Part shown: positions 19,711-28,803 of the stretch, piece by piece
How the letters are laid out: each line of letters starts with the position of its first letter
Numbering within the stretch: position 1 is the stretch's first letter
Source: Emiliania huxleyi CCMP1516
Taxonomy: Eukaryota > Haptophyta > Isochrysidales > Noelaerhabdaceae
Direction of reading: 5' to 3'
Length of the DNA: 64,000 nucleotides
NCBI RefSeq assembly: GCF_000372725.1
Contig: NW_005195301.1
Location: 458,773-522,772, forward strand
The notes under the pieces: generated by a model
Database searches by the model: none
Told to the model about the DNA's origin: nothing
Seen by the model: only the letters and a program-made list of their open reading frames with translations
Made by a program: the position numbers and the translations under genes

Positions 19711-20577
19711 TCGTGTTCCGACCCAATCCTGAGCGCGGTCTCGAGCTCAGCAACTCGGACGACGTCACGAGGAGTGATTAGACGGGGAGAGGTCGCTTGG
19801 TGTCTCTAGTACTTCGAGATACTAATTTATTCACAGCTGCGGCGAGCGTGTGCGGTGTGACCCTCGAGCCAACCCGACCGACCCCCCCCCTCGGTCTGCG
19901 CTCCGACCGACCGGACCCCCCCTTCGGTTTGCGGTCTTCCGCGGCCGCCGACCGGACCCCCCCTGCGGTCGGTCGGTCTGCGCTGGGCTCAAACCGCGAA
20001 GTCGGCCTGTTCACTACAAGATGACGCTCGTATTAGTTCACGCCGAAAAGTACGTCTAACGCCTCCTGCTAGCTGGGGCACGCTCCCACGCGGCTGGGGG
20101 CCGCTCTCCAGCTCGATTAGGGCGCTTTTCACGCGATGTTACGGAATTACGGATTGGAGGGGGGTGGCGGCACATAGGGGGAGGGGGAGACGCGCATCTA
20201 CGAATCAAGCGTGGTGATCTGGTGACTGGGTGTGCCGGCCCGGGGCCCGTCCCCGCGCTCGAGCCGGCCCGGCGCCGCCTGGGCGCTGCCGCTGTGTGTG
20301 TGTGTATATGGGGGGGGGGGGGGGGGGGGGGGCTATCTCTCGACTCTCGGACGCGCCAGTCCGCGCGCACAGTCCCACCGGGGGAAGTTTTTGCATCTGC
20401 CCTTCCCCCGGCCGCGCCCTCCCGCGCCGCCCCGTGCAGCCGCGGGACACTCCCGCCGAGGCCCGAGCGAGAGCCGCAGAGTGCTCGAGTCCTCCGAGAG
20501 AGTCCCAGTCCGCCCCGCCGTTTTCGCAAACGATTATTTACGTACCGTGTGGGTCACTAACTCTCCACCTCTTCTAA
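19711..20577. other. Intergenic region, with no gene seen
   Basis: Contains a C-rich segment with repeated CCGACCGG words (19870-19980) and a run of about 24 G at 20310-20333 preceded by (TG)n. The last 100 bp are the 3' flank of the uL1 gene. None of the overlapping open frames shows a domain. Confidence 0.45.
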
Positions 20578-21576
20578 CTAGTACAACCGGACCGGCTTGC
20601 CCATGGTCGACTTGATGTAGAGCACCTTGATATTCTGCCAGTTCTTCTTGAGCAGCGAGACGAGGAAGTTGATGGAGAGCTTCAGGTTATCCACAATCTC
20701 CGACTCTGACATCCCACAGTGGCCGACGGCGACGTTGAGGCAGAGCACCTTCTTGAGCTGGAACTTGATGGTGGCCTTGATCTCGTCAACCTTGTTGGAG
20801 AGGTCCTCCTGCTGCTGCACCAGGGTGGGGAACTTGCCCGCCTTGTTCAGGCCGGGGCCGAGCAGCCGCGGGATCTGCTTGATGAGCGACTCGGAAGCGA
20901 GGAACGCGTGGTACTTTTTGGCTGCGGAGCAGGGAGGCAAGGGAGGCGGCGGAAGCTGAGTGAGGGCGGCAGCCGAGTGACTCACAGGCGAGGGGGGTAT
21001 GTGGGTTGTGGGGGTGGAGGCGTTGGGCCGGGTGGATGGGCCGGGGGCGTCGGAGGGTGGGTGGGTGCGACTCTGCGCCGGCCGCCAACTGGCCCTCCAC
21101 AGTGGGTCGCCCAGTTGATGAATGGGGCGAGGAAGAGGGCAGGCGGCTGGGGCCACGCGCACCAAACTTCTTGATGAGCTTCTTGTTTTTGTTGAAGTTC
21201 TTGAGGCCGTCCGCATTCTTGTGATCCAGGCCGAGCGAACCAGCCTGCGCGCGGGCCGGTGCGGTGGTGGGGTGGTTTGGGGCGGGGGTCGTTGCGCGCA
21301 ATAGCGCGGGGGAAGTGGCGCGGCGGTGCAGCACGCGCATCCCGCGCACGCCTTTTCGCAGTGAAAGGCATCGCCAAGCACGCAGACGCGCATCTTGGGG
21401 CGCGGGATGTGCGGCAGCTTGATGTTGCCCGCGAAGCGCTTGTCCTTTTGCGGGTCGTAGTTCTTGAGGCCAATCTGCAGCTCGATCGTCTCGAGAAACT
21501 CGCGCTTCTTCTCCTCGGAGCCCTCCAGGACTTGCTGGATGCAGGAGCGCAGGTGGGCGTTCGCGATCTTCGCCAT
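20578..21576 (-). CDS. RPL10A: Cytosolic large-subunit ribosomal protein uL1 (L10a)
   Basis: uL1 forms the L1 stalk of the 60S subunit and helps release deacylated tRNA. Three exons, 21576-21352, 21244-21163 and 20921-20578, give 216 aa, the normal length for the eukaryotic protein. The first intron has a GC donor (GAAAAG then GCGTGC), the second GT. Hallmarks are [23 protein letters not shown] joined across the second intron to [32 protein letters not shown], and the C-terminus [11 protein letters not shown]-type ending ([15 protein letters not shown]). The ATG at 21576 gives [14 protein letters not shown] with nothing missing. A diverged 300-bp repeat (family F) begins about 280 bp upstream. 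Confidence 0.97.
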   Translation of the reverse strand: MAKIANAHLRSCIQQVLEGSEEKKREFLETIELQIGLKNYDPQKDKRFAGNIKLPHIPRPKMRVCVLGDAFHCEKACAGCACCTAAPLPPRYCAQRPPPQTTPPPHRPARRLVRSAWITRMRTASRTSTKTRSSSRSLVRVAPAACPLPRPIHQLGDPLWRASWRPAQSRTHPPSDAPGPSTRPNASTPTTHIPPSPVSHSAAALTQLPPPPLPPCSAAKKYHAFLASESLIKQIPRLLGPGLNKAGKFPTLVQQQEDLSNKVDEIKATIKFQLKKVLCLNVAVGHCGMSESEIVDNLKLSINFLVSLLKKNWQNIKVLYIKSTMGKPVRLY

Positions 21577-21859
21577 GCTGCCGGTAGCCCTGGAGGTGCG
21601 GGGGCAGCGCGGGATCAGGACGGCGGGCGAGGGGTGCCGCCCAGTCGTCTGGGACTTACGCGGCGCTCAGGCCTCCCCCTCGGCGCGCCGTCCGGGCGGG
21701 GGCGGGGCGCCGCTCCCATGCCCTCGGAGCGGCGACCGTGCCGCAGATTGGGATGCGTGGGCGGGCGCGGCCGGGTAGGGGAGGGAGCGGCTAGGGCGTG
21801 CCTCACACCACGCGCACGGGTCTGCGAGTTTTTTTCTTCTTTGCCTGTGTAGAGGAAGT

Positions 21860-22160
21860 AAGCCGTCGATGTGCACTCAGGGACGGTGCCGACGGGACGC
21901 GGCTCGAAGGGGTGGCTCCGCAGCGCGGCTGGCACTCGTCGCAGAGGCCTCACCTTCGAAAAGTCGGGCATGGCTCCACCCGCAACTTTCTCGCTAACAC
22001 GCGCGCACCGCCGAGCCTGCGGCGGGCGCGCTGCGGCCGCACGTCTAACTTCGTCATAGTGCCACGACGTGCGGCCTAGATTTAGCCCACGCGCCTCTGC
22101 TCGCAAACACTCACCCATTGAATTGTCACTGCCCGTGAGTGCGAGATAGGGCTAGCAGTA
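21860..22160 (-). repeat. Repeat family F, copy 2, upstream of RPL10A
   Basis: Read on the minus strand this matches 17995-18300: GAGCAGAGGCGCGTGGGCTA, a Cys/Arg-coding middle, and CCTTCGAGCCGCGTCCCGTC. It lies 5' of the uL1 gene in the direction of its transcription and could supply promoter sequence, but no promoter element is identifiable by eye. Confidence 0.75.
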
Positions 22161-23132
22161 GGCAGCTAGCCTCTGAGGAGGGCGTCCATAGACACCTCAC
22201 AAGACCCCACACACGGTCTCGTCCGTGCCTCGCCGGCCGGCGAGATTGCTAGAGGCGGAGCGGTCTGCTCTAGTCTCACATGTTACTTCTAGTCGTCTGT
22301 TGTTTGTTGTGCCCTTGTTTGTTCTCTTGGCACCTTGGAGTGCTGGGGGGGGGCGACAGGGAGGATGTGGCCTTGAGTTATGTGTACGCCAACTCAGGGT
22401 GTGTGGCAGCCAGCTGGCTGTGTGTCTTGTGAGCCTGTTTGTGTCTGTGTGTCGCTCGTGCGTGTCGTCATCATCTGTCTAGCCGTCTAGCGTCCACCCA
22501 TACCGCGTTGGTGTCCAGTCCGAGCCTGGCTGTTCTTCACCTTTCTACCTACCTACCTACCGGTCGAGAGGTGTGCTGTGAGAGAGGCTTGTATTAAAAG
22601 AATTCTTTTCTTGCGGTTGAGATTAGGGGAAATAACTGCGAGCGGCTGCAACCTCGCCCTCCTCCACCGCCGACCGCAGACAGAAAGCTGTTTGACCCGA
22701 GGACGCCGGCGGTGCTGCCGGAGGAGCGCCTCGCGCCCTTCTTGAGCACTTGAGCACTGGATAGATAGGATCGATTCCGCATGGTACGGGACCCCTCGAT
22801 CGTCTCGCCCTCCCTCGCTGGTGTGTTCATTGGGTGGGGTCATAACAAACACGGTACAGGATCGAGGTGCACGCTGCTGGAGCAGTGTCGTCCCCCCTCT
22901 CGCCCTTCTCCTTGAGCTCGGGGAGGGTGCTAGTATGACGTGATTGATGAGCCCGATCGATCGTGCGTCGTAGGCTCTAGCGTAAAGTTAGCCCCGTAAG
23001 CGCCGCGGGCCTCTCTAGGGGCCTCTGCAGTCGTTTGTTTGACGCCCGTGCTCAGAAGGAGAGAACGGCCCCAGCTTCGGCTGAGTGAGTGAGGGCTGAC
23101 AAGCTGCCGAGCCCAAATAAATCACTGTGAGA
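22161..23132. other. Repeat-rich intergenic region
   Basis: No gene recognised. Includes a (CTAC)n tract at about 22545-22562, a copy of the GTGCTGTGAGAGAGGCTTGT word also seen near 13757, and repeat family B copy 1 (22745-22910). Around 22925-23125 the sequence is unique in this window. Confidence 0.5.
22745..22910 (+). repeat. Dispersed repeat family B, copy 1
   Basis: From GAGCACTTGAGCACTGGATA through TCGATTCCGCATGGTACGGG and ACACGGTACAGGATCGAGGT to AGCAGTGTCGTCCCCCCTCT. Longer copies lie at 24945-25200 and 25329-25565, and a fragment (TCGATTCCGCATGTGGTACG) at about 27952-27995. GGTCGATTCC in some copies resembles an RNA polymerase III B box, but no matching A box was found. Confidence 0.85.
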
Positions 23133-23522
23133 GTCGTGTTTTCTTGTTGGTTTTCAAAAATCTCTCTCAGACTGGACAAACAAAAACGCATGAGCGAAAC
23201 CTGTCAGAGATGGCTGACTATACTTTTCCTCTCGCACCCGTCTCTTTTCCTTTCCTTTTTTCTCTAACAGCACCCTCTCTTTTCCTCTCTATTTTCCCGG
23301 GGAAACCATCAACTTTTCCGGGCTCTGAGCCGAGTCTGAGGCTGGTTTGGGCCCAAAATCAGCCAAAATTAACGGCAAAATACCGGGTATTTTGCGGGTA
23401 TACCTGGAAACCCGGCTCCCGGGTATATACCTGAAAAATACCCGGTAATGTGGTATGTTGCCGGTTTCCTCGATTTTGCCTCAGATTTTGCCCCAGAGAC
23501 GCAGACCAGCTCTCAGACTCAG
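23133..23522 (+). repeat. Dispersed repeat family E, copy interrupted by the transposon
   Basis: Contains TTCTTGTTGGTTTTCAAAAA, a segment of GGGTATT/ACCCGG words and GCCTCAGATTTTGCCCCAG, ending AGCTCTCAGACTCAG. The continuation of the same family (AGGGAAACTCG, then TTTCCGGAAACGCAAAGT) is found on the other side of the transposon at 24708-24850. An uninterrupted relative lies at 48480-48780, and shorter fragments at about 19365-19420, 28138-28170, 46170-46215 and 47600-47690. Confidence 0.8.
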
Positions 23523-23809
23523 AGACTATGGAGAGTTCACGTCATGACGGTTAAAACGGCTGTTAACCGTCATGACGTGGTCAACATGTCATGACAGCGG
23601 CTGCGAAACGACAGCAGCAACGACGGCAGCAACGACAGCTGGTGACAGCTGGTGACAGCTGGTGACAGCTGGTGACAGCTGGTGACAGCCAGCTGCCAAG
23701 GAGGAGTGAAAGGCACCAGGAACAGTGACAGCCATAGTGACAGTGACAGTGAAGCCAGTTAATGCCAACGACAGGCGGTGACAATGTCAGCGCGGGGCCC
23801 CGCGAGTGA

Positions 23810-23860
<51 letters not shown>

Positions 23861-24707
23861 CGAGGCAGCGCCACAGGCACAGCCGTGAGGCAGCCATAGC
23901 CCTCGTGAACGAACTTGAGCTTATTCCAGCCATAGTCATCGTCTACGATCCACATGCAGACTGCCGGTGACAGCATGCACCTTGAGAGGTTCAACCCGAG
24001 GTGTGTTGCTCAATGCTCTGCGCGTTTGCTTGTGATCGTGATTTCAAGGTCCCAATCCTCGCGGCTGAGGATTGACACCGTTCGCTCGCGTGAGATTTTT
24101 GAGCGGCAGATGAACCAGCGCTGGAGCCCATCACGGCACATGCTGGAGGAAGGAGGGCAAGGGTTTTGCAGATTCTCCGACTCACGCCCGCTGCTGCTGA
24201 CCGTGCGTGGCTACTGTTGAGAGGGTTTCTCATGTGGCGTCGGGCGTGCGAGTGAGCGGTCTCGCGCGCATGCATCTATATCTTGAGTGTCCTGTCTCTC
24301 TCGCTAGTGGCACCACACACTGTCCTGCGGGGGTGCTCATGACAGCAGCAATGACAGCAGCAATGACAGCAGCAATGACAGCAGCAATGACAGCAGCAAT
24401 GACAGCACAGCAGCAGCAACGACAGCGATGACAGCAGCAATGACAGCAGGAATGACAGCTGCGCAATTACAGCAGCAGTGACAGTTGGACCGTCGGGGAT
24501 GGTTACGACAGCAGCAACGACAGCAGCAACGACAGCAGCAACGACAGCTGGTGACAGCTGGTGACAGCTGGTGACAGCTGGTGACAGCTGGTGACAGGTA
24601 GGTGTCACTGTCGCTGTCGTTTGCTGTATGACAGCTGGCAGCTGTCATGACAGCGGCTAACCGTCATGACAGCGGCTAACCGTCATGACGTGAACTCTCC
24701 ATAGTCT
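23523..24707. mobile_element. Non-autonomous inverted-repeat DNA transposon, apparently intact
   Basis: The ends are perfect 31-bp inverted repeats, 23523-23553 and 24677-24707, starting AGACTATGGAGAGTTCAC. They are flanked on both sides by the same five bases, CTCAG (23518-23522 and 24708-24712), as expected for a target-site duplication. Next to the ends lie several copies of the palindrome CGTCATGACG or variants (23540, 23568 and 23587 on the left, three on the right), which could bind a transposase. The interior is not coding. It is made of tandem arrays: GGTGACAGCT five times at about 23634-23690 and again at about 24545-24598, (GACAGC)n at about 23810-23870, and a 12-mer GACAGCAGCAAT at about 24341-24411. 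The superfamily is undetermined. Confidence 0.88.
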
Positions 24708-24944
24708 CTCAGGGAAACTCGCGAGTCGGAACGCGAGTTTCCAGAATGGAGAGCACCAAAATCCCAAACACCCTATGTTTTCCCTTGAAATTTCCGGAAA
24801 CGCAAAGTGCTGGGGGCCCTCTGTTTTCCTTTTTGCCGGAAAACATATGTATATGCAGGCCAAGTCAGAGTCCACCCCCGGGTATGTTCGTAAGAGCCAG
24901 CGTTTCCAAATTCGAGTAGGTAGGGGGTTATCTTGACACTTGAG

Positions 24945-25200
24945 CACTTGAGCACTGGATAGGGTCGATTCCGCATGGTACGGGACCCCTCGATCGTCTC
25001 GCCCTCCCTCGCTGGTGTGTTCATTCGGGGGGGGGTCATAACAAACACGGTACAGGATCGAGGTGCACGCTCTGCTGGAGCAGTGTCGTCCCCCCTCTCC
25101 ATCATCTCACTGTGAGACGTCGGCGGTGATGGCGGTGTGACCGACCGAGCTACAAGAGGAACTTGTTCTGCAGGATCCGGGATAGTCAGACGCACTACAC
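24945..25200 (+). repeat. Dispersed repeat family B, copy 2
   Basis: Full-length type: GAGCACTTGAGCACTGGATA, the TCGATTCCGCATGGTACGGG block, then past AGCAGTGTCGTCCCCCCTCT into a GGCGGTGTGACCGA / GAGCTACAAGAGGAACTTGT segment that copy 1 lacks. Confidence 0.85.
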
Positions 25201-25328
25201 TGGGCCTGAGACCGCCCACGACGTTTCCCTTCGTCTCGGGTCTGTGTGGGTTCGAACCACTCCGGAATGGGCAGGCCCATCGATTGAATCATTGTTTTTC
25301 CACCTGTGGAGAGAGAGAAAGGGCCATC

Positions 25329-25565
25329 TTGAGCACTTGAGCACTTGATAGGGTCGATTCCGCATGGTACGGGACCCCTCGATCGTCTCGCCCACCCTCA
25401 CTGGTGTGCTCATGGGGGGGGGTCATAACAAACACGGTACAGGATCGAGGTGCACGCTGCCGAAGCAGTGTCGTCCCCCCTCTCCCCGACGGCGATGGCG
25501 GTGTGACCGATCGAGCTACAAGAAGAGCTTGTTCAGCAGAATCCGGACCGTCGGATGCACTATAT
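25329..25565 (+). repeat. Dispersed repeat family B, copy 3
   Basis: Starts TTGAGCACTTGAGCACTTGA and ends in GAGCTACAAGAAGAGCTTGT and CAGAATCCGGACCGTCGGAT. It is closest to copy 2 and lies only about 130 bp from it in the same orientation, which suggests a local tandem duplication. Confidence 0.85.
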
Positions 25566-26105
25566 AGGGCCGTCTGATTTAATTGTGAAAATTCCTGTTG
25601 TGCAAGAGCGGAGAGAGGGCTCGGACGGGGCGCGTGGCGGGAGAGGGCAGGGAATGGGCGAGGGGGGCGGGAGGGGGGCTCAGCCGTGCAAAAAGCATCA
25701 ATTAATAATAATAATAATGAAGAAATATTGCTCGGCCGTCCATGGAGTCCGTCTCGATCTGGAGGAGACCTAGGAGGAGACGGCACGTTCACATTGTCGT
25801 AACCGAAGAGGATGTTGACCTTTAGCTCTCGGGGTTATCTAGCTTGGTTGGATGGATGGAGAAAGAAAGGAAGGAAGGGGAGAGCGAGCGAGGTGTGTTC
25901 TCTAGGCCCCTCCCTAGTTAGTACTGGGAGAAAAGCAGAATTCAATTTTACAACGAAACTCCCTCGCACAACATTGGGCACGGGACTGGCGCGCAAAGCA
26001 GAAAAGGGAGGAGACGTGGTTCACCGGGGTGGGACGTTGAGAATCCGGCTCATCCGGCGACTTCGACGGACGTAAAAGGGGCAAGTTTGGGCCGCCCCGA
26101 ACAAA
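25566..26105. other. 5' flank of the cyclin-like gene
   Basis: No gene. TATATAGGG at about 25560-25568 and an (ATA)n-rich stretch (AATAATAATAATAATGAAG) at about 25700-25720 are the only AT-rich words. The first is in the right orientation but over 500 bp from the start codon. Confidence 0.35.
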
Positions 26106-27089
26106 ATGCGCCCCCGGGGAAGCACCGAGACGGACGTTGCCTCAGAGGCGACCCTGCTCGCTGTGGCCAAGGCCATCGCCTCAAGGGTCGGGTCTCCCTC
26201 GACGACGGCGAACAGCCAAACAGCTCTCCCGCAGCTGCCCGGATTGAGGCTCACTGGATCAAGGCTCTGCGAGCTCAATGCCGACACACATCTGGGATGC
26301 GCCTTCATCTTTGATTTGGTGCCCGCGTCTTGTTGCACGTGCGGCACCTGCAGCTGGGCGCGAGTGCGGGCAGCACACACGGAGCTGGAGCTCTGCGCAG
26401 AAATCGCGGCACTGCTCGCTGCAACTTCAATGGCGCTGTCGCTCGAGGACCCTGTTCTGGTCCTGGCTCTGGCGCTGGTCGAGCGCATGCAGCACCTCCT
26501 GGAGTGCGCCACCGTGCGGCCGATTGTCCTCACCGCCCTGGCGATCGCGGCCAAGGAGTGGTACGATGACGAGGTGACGCTGGACGAGTTCCGAGAGGCG
26601 CTGCCTCACCTGCGCCTCTGCCGCCTGCATGAAATGGAGAGCGAGGTGCTCAAGATCCTCGACTACGACGTGCTGCTCGTCGACACGACGTGGGGGCAGC
26701 TCAACGCCGAGCTGGTGTCGGTCGCCGACGTGCAGCCCCCCTTCCTGCAGAGCCTCCGTGCAGGCTACGGCAACGTGCTCGACGCAATAGCCGGCGCCTG
26801 CGACGTGCAGACAGCGTTCGCCTCGCCGCCTGCGCAGCAGCCGATCGAGGCTGCGGCCCGACGACGATCGAACGGGCGAAGAGGGCCTCCAGCGCGGCGG
26901 CCGCCGCTGGCGCTCACGCCGCATCCGAACCGTCGACCCCCTTCGCCTCCGCCGCTCACTTCACCCCCGCGAAAGCGACCCGGTCGGGGAAGTTCCGCGA
27001 AAAACAATGCCCTCCCTCTCCTCGCCGCCGCGGCGCGCGGCCAAGTGAGAAGGTTCGGCACCCAAGCGGCTGTGCGTCGGAGGGAGTGA
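26106..27089 (+). CDS. Cyclin-like protein (cyclin N-terminal fold)
   Basis: Intronless frame of 327 codons. Residues about 110-195 look like a cyclin box: LEDPVLVLALALVERMQHLL, VRPIVLTALAIAAKEWYDDE and RLCRLHEMESEVLKILDYDV. This follows the order of helices H1-H5, with the conserved Lys of A-x-K-x-x-D-D and the closing E-x-x-x-L-x-x-L-x-(F/Y)-x-V motif. The short spacer and the A-K-E-W-Y-D-D form resemble the PHO80/cyclin-Y group, whose members activate CDK5/PHO85-type kinases (inference). The N-terminus contains a cysteine-rich CCTCGTC segment. The C-terminus is Pro/Arg-rich with a possible nuclear signal (PPRKRPGR). The ATG at 26106 is the first in frame. Chance similarity in a helical Ala-rich protein is the main alternative. 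Confidence 0.62.
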   Translation: MRPRGSTETDVASEATLLAVAKAIASRVGSPSTTANSQTALPQLPGLRLTGSRLCELNADTHLGCAFIFDLVPASCCTCGTCSWARVRAAHTELELCAEIAALLAATSMALSLEDPVLVLALALVERMQHLLECATVRPIVLTALAIAAKEWYDDEVTLDEFREALPHLRLCRLHEMESEVLKILDYDVLLVDTTWGQLNAELVSVADVQPPFLQSLRAGYGNVLDAIAGACDVQTAFASPPAQQPIEAAARRRSNGRRGPPARRPPLALTPHPNRRPPSPPPLTSPPRKRPGRGSSAKNNALPLLAAAARGQVRRFGTQAAVRRRE

Positions 27090-28803
27090 AGGGTGAGTCA
27101 GAGGTCGGGTTAGGTCGGTGTGTGTGTGTGTGGTGTGTGTGTGGTGTGTGTGTGCGGGTGTGTGACTGACTGTGTACACGTGAGAGAGACGTGCGTACAC
27201 GTGAGGTCTTCCCGGTGTCGGCGTTTTGGTCATATCGTTTCGCGGGGCGTGTTGTGGTCAGGCAGTGCGCCGGCCATCGTAGGAATGATGTGAAGGGTAA
27301 CAGGTAAGAGTCTTTTCGCGTCTCGTCAGTCCACACACCACGCGTTCTGCAGGTTTGTGCACCGCTGGGGGGGTTGTGCACCGCTGAGATAGCTTAGGGG
27401 ACCCATAGGCTTAAAAGGTTGGGCCCTTGGGGCGCCTGCGGCTTAGACGGCTTAAAACCTGCCTAGGCAGGTTTTAAGAGCTGCTGGGCAACCGAATCAT
27501 TAAACGGTCTTAAACGCCGAATCCGTTTAAACGGTCTTAAACGCTTAAAAGGTGCGGGAGAGCTCCCGAGGTCGATGGTCCGGGAGGCTCCCGGAAGACG
27601 CCGGAGCCCGGGAAGCTGGCTACAGTCAGCTAGCACGCGTCCCCCATCATGTGAGTGTCTATGGGCTCCTGGCCAGTGCACCAGACTTACAGATGTGTCT
27701 TCAGAGGGTGGCGGGTTTGTGCCTAATAACGGCAGTATTGGAGAAAACGCTAAAAACGAACGGCGCGGAACCCAGCGACGCGTGCTGTGAAGCCGATTTT
27801 CTCAATCGGTCTTAAAAGAGGGACCCCCTCTGTGCCTGCAATCTCTTAAATGGCAATTTAAGCCCCCAAACCTCCTTCACTTCTTAAAAGCTCTTTAAAA
27901 ATCCGGCCCTCAGAACCCTAGGGGTCCCCTAAGGAGATAGGGAGAGGAGGGTCGATTCCGCATGTGGTACGGGACCCCTCGATCGTCTCGCCCTACCACA
28001 AGTCGGATGCTATGTCGCAGATGTTGATTGTTGTTGCTAACAGTGCCGGGACGCACATCCTTTTTTTGCCCCGCGGCCGACACAACTTGAGGTTACACAA
28101 CCTCACCGCTGAGAGGTTGTTGTCCTCACTGCGAGAGTCGTGATTTCTTGTTGGTTTTCAAAAATCTCTCCGCTCCCTCCCTCTCACACCCTCAGCCTCA
28201 CCCACACCCTTGACCGATTGAGTCGTAGCACACGTAGGCCGCAGGTCGGTCCATCAGGGGACTTCGTGAACTGTGAACTGAAGCGACCAACGATTTCATT
28301 GGCAGATCAGGCATTGCGTGTTTTTAAATCGTCTTGTCCTTTCGCCTGTGCGGGAACGTTCAGGGGGCTCTCCCACATAGATGTTACCCCGGAACGCGGA
28401 AGCTCCGGCCGCGTATTCGTATTATTTACGTTTCTCTATGCCAGAGACCGCATGGATGGCGGCCGATTGGGTGAGCTCTCCCACCCCGGGGTTGGTTGGG
28501 CGAAAAGAAAAAAGAAAAACTCACACGAGGGATTCTAGGAGGACAGGGTCCCCACCTGCAGGAGATGAAAAGCAGACACGTGCTAAAATATGCCGCGAGG
28601 AGGGCAGAGTTGCGCCGAAAGGCGGGAGGGAGAAGGTAGCCGCGAGAGCTGCGAAGAGAGACAAAGAGGCAGACGCCCAAAAGGAAGAATTCGGTGTTTG
28701 CGCGCGAGAACCTGGGCGCACCACACTGGTCTTTTGAGGCCTCTGGTCTTTTGAGGCCTTCGTTTTCGAGGCCTTCGTTTCGAGGCCTTCGCCCCAGCGT
28801 CGG
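27090..28803. other. Intergenic region rich in small repeats and palindromes
   Basis: Includes a (TG)n tract at 27119-27165, a 28-bp perfect palindrome at 27451-27478, several TTAAACGGTCTTAAACG words (27500-27545), a fragment of repeat D (27729-27812), a fragment of repeat B (27952-27995) and a fragment of repeat E (28138-28170). Directly before the next gene, 28728-28798 is a short array of GAGGCCTTCGTTTC-like units. No gene is recognised. Confidence 0.55.

Noticed and set aside
24207-24431. Frame reading repeated MTAA units
   Set aside because: It is the translation of the 12-bp array in the transposon interior, not a protein.
23600-24600. CRISPR-like regularly spaced repeats
   Set aside because: The GACAGC units are contiguous tandem arrays without unique spacers, inside a eukaryotic transposon.
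22745-25565. SINE with internal polymerase III promoter
   Set aside because: A B-box-like GGTCGATTCC is present in repeat B, but no A box at a suitable distance and no A-rich tail were found.
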